Translations under genes and position numbers: made by a program
Shown: positions 7,423 to 14,709 of the stretch, one piece after another
Layout: each line of letters begins with the position of its first letter
Numbering within the stretch: position 1 is the stretch's first letter
Assembly: GCA_934448295.1 (NCBI GenBank)
Contig: CAKSEY010000012.1
Span: forward strand, 40,418 to 104,417
From: an uncultured Oscillospiraceae bacterium
GTDB taxonomy: Bacteria > Bacillota > Clostridia > Oscillospirales > Ruminococcaceae
Length of the DNA: 64,000 bases
Direction: 5' to 3'
The notes under the pieces: model-generated
Databases searched by the model: none
Told to the model about the DNA's origin: nothing
Seen by the model: only the letters and a program-made list of their open reading frames with translations

Positions 7423-8304
7423 ATGGACAACACTATCAGAATAATCACGGACAGCGGCTGCGATATCTCCCCGGCAGACGAGGAGCGCTACAAGGGACTT
7501 CTCGAGGTCATGCCGTTCATGGTGACCATCAACGGAAAGAGCTACGCCGACCGCCGGGATATCCAGCCGGACGAGTTCTACAAGATACTCAAGGAGCAGC
7601 AGGAGATCCCGAAGCACTCCCAGATCACCGCCATTCAGTTCGAGGAGAAGTTCCGCGAGCTTTACGGGCAGGGAGTGCGCACCATCATTGTTGACGTGAT
7701 AAACGGCGCCGGCTCCCAGACCTGCTCTAACGCTCAGCTTGCAAAGCAGAACATTGCGGACGAGCTGAAGGATCTCGCTATTTATGTTGTGGACAGCCAG
7801 GGCTATACGCTCAGCTACGGCTATCCTGTCCTTGAGGCATGCAGGAAGCTGGAAGCAGGTCAGAGCGCCGAGAGCGTCGTTTCCTATCTGGAGGACTGGG
7901 CAAGGCACGCAGAGGCGTTCATCATCGGCTTTGAACTCCGCCACATGAAGAAGTCCGGCAGAATTACCGCCGCCGCAAGCTTCCTCGGCGAGCTCATGGG
8001 ACTGAAGCCGCTCATCAACCTTGCGGCTGAAAAGACCTCGGTTGTACGCAAGGCGCGCGGCGAAAAGGCGATAATCGACGCGGCTGTGGAGACCATCTCC
8101 CAAAGCATAATTCCGGAGACCCCGTGGTGCGTTGTGACCACCACCCGCCCCGACTGCGAGAAGGAATTCATCGACAAGATGACAAAGAAGCTCGGCTACG
8201 GCCCGGCTATGGTAGAGAAGTGCGGCGTGGTCGTTTCCTGCAACGCAGGCCCCGAGTTCATCGGTGTGCTTATCAGAGGTCAGGAGCGCCCCGCAAAGGA
8301 CTGA
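7423..8304 (+). CDS. DegV-family fatty-acid-binding protein
   Basis: This 293-residue DegV protein belongs to the FakB-like family that binds fatty acids for phosphorylation by a FakA kinase. The signature IITDSGCDISP is at the N-terminus and the central RHMKKSGRITAAASFLGELM segment lines the acyl pocket. No fakA-like kinase is nearby. The gene follows trmL closely behind a TAAGGAG ribosome site. Confidence 0.92.
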   Translation: MDNTIRIITDSGCDISPADEERYKGLLEVMPFMVTINGKSYADRRDIQPDEFYKILKEQQEIPKHSQITAIQFEEKFRELYGQGVRTIIVDVINGAGSQTCSNAQLAKQNIADELKDLAIYVVDSQGYTLSYGYPVLEACRKLEAGQSAESVVSYLEDWARHAEAFIIGFELRHMKKSGRITAAASFLGELMGLKPLINLAAEKTSVVRKARGEKAIIDAAVETISQSIIPETPWCVVTTTRPDCEKEFIDKMTKKLGYGPAMVEKCGVVVSCNAGPEFIGVLIRGQERPAKD

Positions 8305-8333
8305 TTTTTTACCAACTTTTCACAAAGAAACTA

Positions 8334-8362
8334 TTGCAAAATCGAATCTTTTGTGGTAGAAT
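8334..8362 (+). promoter_or_regulatory. Sigma-A promoter of the zinc-ribbon gene
   Basis: TTGCAA at 8334-8339 and TAGAAT at 8357-8362, 17 bases apart and 58 bases before the start codon. Confidence 0.75.
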
Positions 8363-8420
8363 GTAGTCAGGGGAAACAAACCCTTTAAATGCATTCCGAA
8401 TTCTGAAAGGAGTTTTTACC

Positions 8421-8861
8421 ATGAGCTTTTTAGACGACGTTATCAACACCACCAAGTCCGCTGCGCAGACCGCAGGCAAAAAGACTGACGAGGCTGTAAG
8501 ATTCACCAAGCTGAAGATCAAGGAGTCCCAGACCACCGGCGACATCAAGGCGCACTTCGAGAAGCTGGGCGAGATGGCTTACGAGATGAAGAAGGCTGAG
8601 AATCCCGACGCAGCGCTGTTCGACGCCGAGGTCGAAGAGATCGACAAGCTGTATGAGAAGCTCTCTGAGATAAACCTGCTGCTTGACGACCTCCGCCAGA
8701 CAGTTACCTGCCCCAAGTGCGGCGCAAAGACCAAGAGCGACAATTCTTTCTGCCCCAAGTGCGGCGAGAAGCTCCCCGAAAGGGCAATTCCCGCTGAGGA
8801 AGAAGCGGCAGAAGAAGCAGCCGAGCTTGAAGAGGAAAAGAAGGACGAAGAGGATAAGTAA
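8421..8861 (+). CDS. Zinc-ribbon protein with helical N-terminus
   Basis: The 146-residue protein has three parts. Residues 1-90 are predicted helical and amphipathic. Residues about 95-116 form a zinc ribbon with two CPKCG knuckles. An acidic tail of Glu, Ala and Lys ends the protein. Such small zinc-ribbon proteins are common in Clostridia and their role is unknown. The gene stands alone with its own promoter and terminator and a good AAAGGAG ribosome site. Confidence 0.75.
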   Translation: MSFLDDVINTTKSAAQTAGKKTDEAVRFTKLKIKESQTTGDIKAHFEKLGEMAYEMKKAENPDAALFDAEVEEIDKLYEKLSEINLLLDDLRQTVTCPKCGAKTKSDNSFCPKCGEKLPERAIPAEEEAAEEAAELEEEKKDEEDK

Positions 8862-8890
8862 TATCCCCCTCGTTACATAGCACAAAGAAC

Positions 8891-8922
8891 ACCCCGACCG
8901 ATTGCGGTCGGGGTATTTTCTG
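8891..8922 (+). terminator. Terminator between the zinc-ribbon gene and spoIIIAH
   Basis: ACCCCGACCG (8891-8900) and CGGTCGGGGT (8905-8914) form a 10-bp stem with a four-base loop followed by ATTTTCTGTTT. It separates two converging genes and may work in both directions. Confidence 0.85.
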
Positions 8923-8923
8923 T

Positions 8924-9466
8924 TTAATTGACCTCAACAATGGTTATCTGGTCGTTGGTGAGCTCCACCTCGGAAAGCAGCGTGCTCTTTATCTTCGCGG
9001 CTCCCGCTGCGTCAAGACCCTCGGTCTTTACGATGATGTTTGCGCTGTTGTCGCTGAGGTAGCACAGCGCGTCCTCGAAGCCCTGGGCTTTCAGCATGCT
9101 CTCGATCTTTGTCTCGCTCTCTATCCAGCCGCCCATCTTCGCCGCGTCCACGGCTACCACCGACATCTCGTCAGCGGTAAGGTCGCCGCCCTGATACATC
9201 GTCTGGAGTACTTCCGCAGCCTCCTCGCGGCTGGTCTGCTTGTCGAGCCGCGCCTGGGCGAAGTACGCGTCGCTGTCCGCATTGCTGCTGACGAGGTCAG
9301 CCTCGCCGTATGTAGTCCCAGCGACCTCCTCGGCGGGCTGGGTGATATCCTGCTGCTTCTTGTTGCCCGCGTAGATGAAGTTCACCGCCACCGCCGCGCC
9401 CAGCAGCACGGTCAGTCCTGCTGCGACAAGCTGCTTCTTCCCTAAGATAACGTTCAGTCTTTTCAT
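8924..9466 (-). CDS. spoIIIAH: Stage III sporulation protein AH
   Basis: From the ATG at 9466, preceded by AAAGGAAG, the protein has about 180 residues. It has one N-terminal transmembrane segment (residues about 10-32) and an outer domain of the YscJ/FliF-like ring-building fold. SpoIIIAH in the mother cell binds SpoIIQ of the forespore and forms the channel across the intermembrane space. It is the last gene of the spoIIIA operon. Confidence 0.93.
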   Translation of the reverse strand: MKRLNVILGKKQLVAAGLTVLLGAAVAVNFIYAGNKKQQDITQPAEEVAGTTYGEADLVSSNADSDAYFAQARLDKQTSREEAAEVLQTMYQGGDLTADEMSVVAVDAAKMGGWIESETKIESMLKAQGFEDALCYLSDNSANIIVKTEGLDAAGAAKIKSTLLSEVELTNDQITIVEVN

Positions 9467-9485
9467 GTGCTTTCTTCCTTTCGAA

Positions 9486-9992
9486 TCAGTTTGTGACATA
9501 AACCTGCGATATGCCTATATCCAGCACCCGCGCCGCCGTATTCACCACCTTTTCCCTTATCAGGACGTTCTCAGCCCCGCCGCAGACCACCGCGACCCCG
9601 CGCACCTGCGGCGTCACCACGCTGGTCTCCAGCGCCTCCTTGCCGCTGCCGGAGAGCGCTATGGAGCTTTCGCTCTTCACCTCGTCGGCGGTGCTGCTGG
9701 ACTTGGTCTCCTCGGCGTATACCCTGCGGCTGGTGCAGTCAAGCGTTACCATCACCTTCGGGGAGGTCACTCCGTCTATACCGGATATCACATCGGTGAG
9801 CCGCCTTTCAAGCTCCTTTTCCAGACGCGAGATCTCCTCCTGCGAGTAGCTCTGGGGCTGCTCCTGGGACTTTCCGTCCGGGGTCAGCGTGCTGAGGAAC
9901 AGCAGAACTATCGCGGCTATTCCCGCGATTATCACTATCCTGCGCCATTTGCCGTCGCCGAGCCGGGATATGATATCACTGAATCTGCTCAC
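9486..9992 (-). CDS. spoIIIAG: Stage III sporulation protein AG
   Basis: The GTG at 9992 lies just after the spoIIIAF stop and behind GGGGTGAG. It is a better start than the longer frame and gives 168 residues. A short cytoplasmic part, one transmembrane segment (IVIIAGIAAIVLLFL) and an outer ring-building domain match SpoIIIAG, which forms a large ring in the SpoIIIA-SpoIIQ channel. Confidence 0.92.
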   Translation of the reverse strand: MSRFSDIISRLGDGKWRRIVIIAGIAAIVLLFLSTLTPDGKSQEQPQSYSQEEISRLEKELERRLTDVISGIDGVTSPKVMVTLDCTSRRVYAEETKSSSTADEVKSESSIALSGSGKEALETSVVTPQVRGVAVVCGGAENVLIREKVVNTAARVLDIGISQVYVTN

Positions 9993-9996
9993 CCGC

Positions 9997-10464
9997 TCAC
10001 CCCCTGTAAAGAATCCTGGTGCTGATTTCGGCGGGAAGCTCGCGCGAAAGCAGCTCACCGGCCGCTTCTGCCTCCGGACGCTGGCTTTCGCTGAATACAA
10101 GCTCCACCTGTGTTATAGATATGCTGTACAATCCCGAAATATTAACGATAACGTGTATCTCCTCCGGATATATTCCGCTGGAATTCAGCAGGGAATACAG
10201 CTTGTCCGACATTTCCGAGCATATTTTCTTCTGAAGCTCCCGGTTTATGTCGCCGGAAAAACCTATGTAATCTGCGCTGTCCTCGTAGCTGTACTGGGTC
10301 TTGTCGAAGCTGAAGTCCGCGCCTTTGAACGCGTTCACCCCCGCCAGCAGGAAAAGCCCTGCGATAAGCAGGGAGATCTGCTTTCCGCAGCGGTTCTCCG
10401 GAACAAGCATACGGAACAGCGCCGACGATATCGCCGCCATGCAGACGGTTGACAGAAACTGCAT
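9997..10464 (-). CDS. spoIIIAF: Stage III sporulation protein AF
   Basis: The start is placed at the ATG at 10464 behind GGGAGG, giving 155 residues. Two N-terminal membrane segments are followed by an outer domain of the ring-building type, as in SpoIIIAF. The gene lies 4 bases upstream of spoIIIAG and about 10 bases after spoIIIAE. Confidence 0.9.
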   Translation of the reverse strand: MQFLSTVCMAAISSALFRMLVPENRCGKQISLLIAGLFLLAGVNAFKGADFSFDKTQYSYEDSADYIGFSGDINRELQKKICSEMSDKLYSLLNSSGIYPEEIHVIVNISGLYSISITQVELVFSESQRPEAEAAGELLSRELPAEISTRILYRG

Positions 10465-10474
10465 ATAAACCTCC

Positions 10475-11587
10475 CTACGCCGTGCCGCCAAGGGCGAGCA
10501 TTATCACCGCAGATATGGTATTCAGCAGCAGGAAGCACACTATCACCGCCATGATTATCGCCATGACCGAGCCGCACGCCTTGAAAAGCTCCGTCAGCTC
10601 CTTTACGCCGAACACCCCGCTGAACGCCTCCGCCGCCGAAAGAGCCATGCGGTAGCACGCCACGGAAATAAGCGACGGCAGAATTATCACGATACCCGCG
10701 ATTATGCCGTAAGTCCCTATCGAGCTGTGCAGCAGCGAAAGGCTCGCGTGCACCGTATTCACAGCGTCCGAGATAGTGCCGCCGACAATGGGAACTCCGT
10801 TCGAAACCGCGAATTTCGCCGTCTTGATCAGCACCGTGTCAGCGGAATTCGTCACGAATGTCTGCGCCGAAAGAATACTCATGAACACCGTCATTATCAG
10901 CGACAGCGACCAGACGGCGGCTTTTTTTATCAGCTCCCCGAGCCTGCCGATGTTGAGCTCCTGGTGGATCGCCCCGGTAACCGAAAGCCCCAGCACCGTC
11001 CCGCAGACAGGAACCAGGAAATTCACCGCAAGCTGCGAAAAAAGCTGCGCCGCCCCCAGGGTCACGGTGTTCGCCGCAGAAGCCGCAGCCGCCTTTCCCA
11101 TCGCCGCGATAACTCCCGCGAAAACCGGCACGAACACCAGCATGAACCGGGACGCGGTCTGGAGCACCTCCAGAGTGCCGGAAAGCGCGTCGTACACCGC
11201 CGCCGAGGTCATTCCCGCCCCGGCGAGGACTCCCACCACCGAGAAAACCCCGGACATACTCCCGGCGCCGTCAGCGGCGCTCCCGGCGAGGGCGCACAGC
11301 AGCACTATCCCGCACAGCGCCGCCAGCAGCCGTATCGGGGCGGCGGCGCGGTTCAGGAAAAGCTCCCACAGATAGCCCAGCGTGCCTTCTATCGTAAGCC
11401 CGGCGGCTCCGTTGTTTTCCGGGGTTATGCCCGCGCCCTCCAGTATTTCGGAAGCCTCCGGGGGGACTGCGTCCGCTATCGCGTTTCCCGGGGATTCTCC
11501 GGTTTCCGCCGAGACGTTCCCGCAGAGAAGCAGTGCGGCGGCGAGGATCAACAGCAGCTTCGCCGCCAGAAGCAGTATCCTGCGCAT
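10475..11587 (-). CDS. spoIIIAE: Stage III sporulation protein AE
   Basis: This 370-residue polytopic membrane protein begins with a cleavable-looking signal sequence (ILLLAAKLLLILAAALLLC...VSA). Multiple hydrophobic segments from about residue 75 to the end match SpoIIIAE, the largest membrane subunit of the mother-cell complex. It sits in the standard operon position between spoIIIAD and spoIIIAF. Confidence 0.93.
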   Translation of the reverse strand: MRRILLLAAKLLLILAAALLLCGNVSAETGESPGNAIADAVPPEASEILEGAGITPENNGAAGLTIEGTLGYLWELFLNRAAAPIRLLAALCGIVLLCALAGSAADGAGSMSGVFSVVGVLAGAGMTSAAVYDALSGTLEVLQTASRFMLVFVPVFAGVIAAMGKAAAASAANTVTLGAAQLFSQLAVNFLVPVCGTVLGLSVTGAIHQELNIGRLGELIKKAAVWSLSLIMTVFMSILSAQTFVTNSADTVLIKTAKFAVSNGVPIVGGTISDAVNTVHASLSLLHSSIGTYGIIAGIVIILPSLISVACYRMALSAAEAFSGVFGVKELTELFKACGSVMAIIMAVIVCFLLLNTISAVIMLALGGTA

Positions 11588-11603
11588 TTCAGTTCCTTTC
11601 CAT

Positions 11604-11990
11604 TCAGCCGAGAAGCTCCATGACTATCTCCGCCAGCGCCGAAAACACCGGCAGCGAGATCACCACCACCGCCGCCTTTCCGGCAAGCTCTATCTTGGAG
11701 GCTATCGCGGATTCCCCGGCGTCCTTGCAGCAGTCCGAGCCGAGCTGGGTTATGTAGCACACGGCGAGCGCCTTGAACAGCGTCCGCGAATATCCGCTGT
11801 CCAGTCCGGCGGCTCCCGTGAGCTGCGAGATAAGCTCCGCCGACGGCGCAAGCATGGTTATCACCGCGCCCATTATCAGCACTCCGCAGGCTATGCTCAC
11901 CCCGAGAGCCATCTCCGGCTTGTACTGCCGGACGATAATGCACAGCACCGCCGACAGCACGCCCATTCCCACAAGCGAAATGATATCCAT
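11604..11990 (-). CDS. spoIIIAD: Stage III sporulation protein AD
   Basis: This 128-residue protein of four hydrophobic segments has normal SpoIIIAD length and the conserved C-terminal half (GYSRTLFKALAVCYITQLG and the following ESAIASKIELAGKAAVVV). It starts 3 bases after the spoIIIAC stop. Confidence 0.92.
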   Translation of the reverse strand: MDIISLVGMGVLSAVLCIIVRQYKPEMALGVSIACGVLIMGAVITMLAPSAELISQLTGAAGLDSGYSRTLFKALAVCYITQLGSDCCKDAGESAIASKIELAGKAAVVVISLPVFSALAEIVMELLG

Positions 11991-11993
11991 AAT

Positions 11994-12194
11994 TCACCAC
12001 AGCCCGAAAACGGATTTTATCGTCCCGAAAAGCTCGTCTATCGCCGGAATTATCATCATCAGCACTATCACCAGCCCCGCCACGGTGAGCATCATCGCCT
12101 GCTCGTCATGGTCGGTTTTTTTGAGTATCTGGTTCAGCACGGCGACGATTATTCCCACGGCGGCTATCTTGAATATCAGGTCAAGCTCCATCAT
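11994..12194 (-). CDS. spoIIIAC: Stage III sporulation protein AC
   Basis: This 66-residue protein with two transmembrane helices around KKTDHDEQAMMLT matches SpoIIIAC. Two adjacent ATG codons could serve as start behind AAGGAGCG. SpoIIIAC and SpoIIIAD are related to each other and probably arose by duplication within the family. Confidence 0.92.
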   Translation of the reverse strand: MMELDLIFKIAAVGIIVAVLNQILKKTDHDEQAMMLTVAGLVIVLMMIIPAIDELFGTIKSVFGLW

Positions 12195-12203
12195 TCACGC
12201 TCC

Positions 12204-12692
12204 TTACAGCAGCATGACTGCCGCGCCAAGCCCCGCGAGAACTCCCCCGGAGCGATACAGCCTGCCTTTCTTTTCGGCGGATTCCTCCGCCTGCTCCAGA
12301 AGCCTGTCCAGCCGGGATGAATACAGCTTCAGCAGGGAGATCTGGCTCTCCGCCGAGCAGGTGCCGAGGGACTGCCCCAGCTCCGCAAGCAGCGCGGCTT
12401 CCTCTTTACCGCAGCAGGACTGCCCCGCAAGCCTGTCCACCGCCCCGCTCCAGGCGGCGCGGATATCATGGGTTTCCGACAGCCCCTCCCGCAGAAGCTC
12501 CGCAAATTCCCCCTGACCGCTCTGTGCAAGCTCCTCCAGGGTAGGCGCGGTGCAGGATATCCCTATCGAGAAATGCTCCAGCAGAAGCCGTAATTCCCGC
12601 AGCAGCGCGCAGCGTTTCCCGAGCGTAACGCTGCTGCGGAAGCCCCACGCGGTGCACAGCAGCATTATCACTATTCCCGCCGCCAGCCTCAC
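12204..12692 (-). CDS. spoIIIAB: Stage III sporulation protein AB
   Basis: The true start is most likely the GTG at 12692, which overlaps the spoIIIAA stop as GTGA. The longer frame upstream is a shadow of spoIIIAA. The 162-residue product has an N-terminal hydrophobic segment, a helical middle and a hydrophobic C-terminus. It fits SpoIIIAB, a GspF-like membrane partner of the SpoIIIAA ATPase. Confidence 0.88.
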   Translation of the reverse strand: MRLAAGIVIMLLCTAWGFRSSVTLGKRCALLRELRLLLEHFSIGISCTAPTLEELAQSGQGEFAELLREGLSETHDIRAAWSGAVDRLAGQSCCGKEEAALLAELGQSLGTCSAESQISLLKLYSSRLDRLLEQAEESAEKKGRLYRSGGVLAGLGAAVMLL

Positions 12693-13537
12693 GTTTTTAT
12701 CTCCCGGATATCGGTCAGCCTGCCGCCCTCCAGAAGCGCCGCGCGGTCGAAAAGCGGGTAAAGCTCCGCAATGCCCGGGCGGGAGCGCAGCTCGTCTATT
12801 CCTGCGGCGTGGACGGTCACTGCGAGCTTCACGCCGCAGCCCATGCACTGCCGGACTTCCTCCGCGTCGCTGCCTATCTCGTCGCAGGCTATCATTTCCG
12901 GGCTGAGGGAGCGCAGCGCGCACATTATGCCCTCCGCTTTCGGGTAGCCGTTCAGAACGTCCGTGTTTTCGCCCACGTCAAGCGCCGGAACTCCGCCGCT
13001 GACTCCCGCAAGCTCGCCCCGGCTGTCTATCAGCGCAATGCGGTGCGTTCCGCCGAGTATTCGCGCCATATCGCGGAGCAGCGTGGTTTTCCCGGAAAGC
13101 GGCTTTCCGCATATTATCAGCGAGCACAGCCCGTCCGGAAAAGCCCGGCGGCACAGCTCCTCCGCGCAGCCCCTGACCTCCCGGGCGAAGCGGATATTCA
13201 GCGAGGAAATGTCCTTCAGCGTGGAAATTTCCCCGTCGCGTAGCACCGCGGTACCGCAGAAGCCCACGCGGTTCCCGCCGGGGAGCGTTATGTAGCCCTC
13301 GGATATCTCCCGGGCGTAGCTGTGCACGGAATTACGGCAGAGCTCCAGAAAGCACTCGGTTATGTCCTCGCGGGTGAATATATCCGAGCAGCGGAGCGTT
13401 CTTCCGTCCGTCATGACTGCGGCGGCGCATTTTCCGGTTCGCAGGCGTATCTCCGCGATGTTCCCCGGCGGCAGGGTTATTTTAGCGGCGGCGTATCTCA
13501 GCGGAATTTCAGGGTGCTGTGTTTTTGCGGCTATCAT
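12689..13537 (-). CDS. spoIIIAA: Stage III sporulation protein AA, ATPase
   Basis: From the ATG at 13537 (the ATG two codons upstream is too close to the GGGAGG site) the protein has 282 residues. Walker A is IICGKPLSGKTTLLRDMAR and the ATPase core resembles secretion ATPases of the AAA/VirB11 type. It powers the mother-cell to forespore channel. It is the first gene of the operon and lies behind a sigma-E-like -10 sequence. Confidence 0.94.
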   Translation of the reverse strand: MIAAKTQHPEIPLRYAAAKITLPPGNIAEIRLRTGKCAAAVMTDGRTLRCSDIFTREDITECFLELCRNSVHSYAREISEGYITLPGGNRVGFCGTAVLRDGEISTLKDISSLNIRFAREVRGCAEELCRRAFPDGLCSLIICGKPLSGKTTLLRDMARILGGTHRIALIDSRGELAGVSGGVPALDVGENTDVLNGYPKAEGIMCALRSLSPEMIACDEIGSDAEEVRQCMGCGVKLAVTVHAAGIDELRSRPGIAELYPLFDRAALLEGGRLTDIREIKT

Positions 13538-13566
13538 TGCCATTCCTCCCAAACTGTATTTGTATA

Positions 13567-13595
13567 ATTGTATGAGGGGCACGTCCGGTTTAGTA
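13567..13595 (-). promoter_or_regulatory. Candidate sigma-E promoter of the spoIIIA operon
   Basis: Minus strand CATACAAT at 13567-13574 fits the sigma-E -10 consensus (CATACANT). It lies about 30 bases upstream of the spoIIIAA start. The -35 region 14 bases further up (TACTAAA) is a weak match. Transcription of spoIIIA by sigma-E is known in Bacillus subtilis. Confidence 0.65.
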
Positions 13596-13596
13596 C

Positions 13597-13624
13597 AAAA
13601 AAATCCCCCGGTATAAACCGGAGG
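13597..13624 (-). terminator. Terminator of the GT4 glycosyltransferase gene
   Basis: On the minus strand CCTCCGGTTTATACCGGGGG forms a hairpin followed by seven T residues, ten bases downstream of the glycosyltransferase stop. It insulates the spoIIIA operon. Confidence 0.85.
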
Positions 13625-13634
13625 ATAAGTATAT

Positions 13635-14678
13635 TTATTTGCCTTTCCTGTCTGAATCCCGCACCATAGTATAGAAATCGTCCCACATCTTCGCAACGTG
13701 TTCGCGGGAGTAGAACTGATTTCCGCGCTTTGAAGCCCCGCACTGCTGCGCGTAGTATTCCTTGTCGGTGCTGAGCCGCTTTATCTCCTCGATGAAGCCG
13801 TCGACATTGTCGGATTTGCTGTAAAAATCGAACAGGATATCCGGGTAGATGTCAAGGTCGCGCAGGAGTATCGGGATATTCACGCACATGGATTCCAGTA
13901 TCGTCATGGGGAAAAGTTCCTCAAAGCTTGGCAGGAACATCATATCCCCGAGGTTGTAAACCTCGTTCATGTTCTCGCGGTCGATTATTCCGAGCAGCCT
14001 TACGTTAGCCGGGGGATTCTCGCGTATCTTCTTTATCTCCTCAAAGCCGTCGGTTATCCTGCCGAACGAGAAGCCGCCCGCCCACACGAACTGTATCTCC
14101 GGCATACGCTTGGCTATCTCGATGAAGTCGAACACGCCCTTGCGCACCTGGAGCTGACCCGCGCAGACCACAGTGAACTTCCCGCGCTCAACGCCGTACT
14201 TGTCGCGGAGCTTCGCCTTTGCCTCCGGGGAGACCGGGTGGAAATCCTTGGAGGAAACGTAGTTCGGGATATATGTGACCTTCTCCCGGGGAACGCCGTA
14301 GTGCTCCAGCCTGCCGATGAAGTACGGGTTTACGGTCACCAGGTAGTCCATGCTCTTGTAGAATTTCAGCATATAGCTGTAAAAAATCTTCTTGATGGGT
14401 CTGGGGAGGTTCACGCTGGTCTCCACGGTCTCCGGCAGCATATGGACGTACCCCACGGATTTGCCGCGGCTGGTCATGTAGCGCTTTTTCAGGAGAAAAT
14501 CGGGGTTTATCGTGTGATAATGCGTAATGTCAGCCCTGATGTTCTTGTTTATCGTGACCTCGAACTTGTCCGCAAGCTCGGTGGAAACAAGCGCCACCTG
14601 CTCGAGATATGCGGAGCCTACGCCCTGCCCCTTGACGCTTGTCGCCATTGACATCATATTGATAGTGGTCTTTTTCAT
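13635..14678 (-). CDS. GT4 glycosyltransferase, possibly glycolipid synthesis
   Basis: This 347-residue protein has two Rossmann-like halves of the GT-B fold. The N-terminal half contains GQGVGSAYLEQVALV and ADITHYHTINPDF. The C-terminal half has the donor-site segment SFEELFPMTILESMCVNIPI with the E-x7-E type motif of GT4. The N-terminal motif set resembles Gram-positive enzymes that glycosylate diacylglycerol, so a membrane glycolipid role is plausible but unproven. It lies downstream of pcrA with its own terminator. Confidence 0.82.
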   Translation of the reverse strand: MKKTTINMMSMATSVKGQGVGSAYLEQVALVSTELADKFEVTINKNIRADITHYHTINPDFLLKKRYMTSRGKSVGYVHMLPETVETSVNLPRPIKKIFYSYMLKFYKSMDYLVTVNPYFIGRLEHYGVPREKVTYIPNYVSSKDFHPVSPEAKAKLRDKYGVERGKFTVVCAGQLQVRKGVFDFIEIAKRMPEIQFVWAGGFSFGRITDGFEEIKKIRENPPANVRLLGIIDRENMNEVYNLGDMMFLPSFEELFPMTILESMCVNIPILLRDLDIYPDILFDFYSKSDNVDGFIEEIKRLSTDKEYYAQQCGASKRGNQFYSREHVAKMWDDFYTMVRDSDRKGK

Positions 14679-14709
14679 GTACTGCTCTCACGCTCCTGTC
14701 TGTAAAGCC

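Noticed and set aside
12693..12923. N-terminal extension of spoIIIAB by 77 codons
   Set aside because: It overlaps the 3' part of spoIIIAA in another frame. The GTG at 12692 with the GTGA overlap gives the normal family length.
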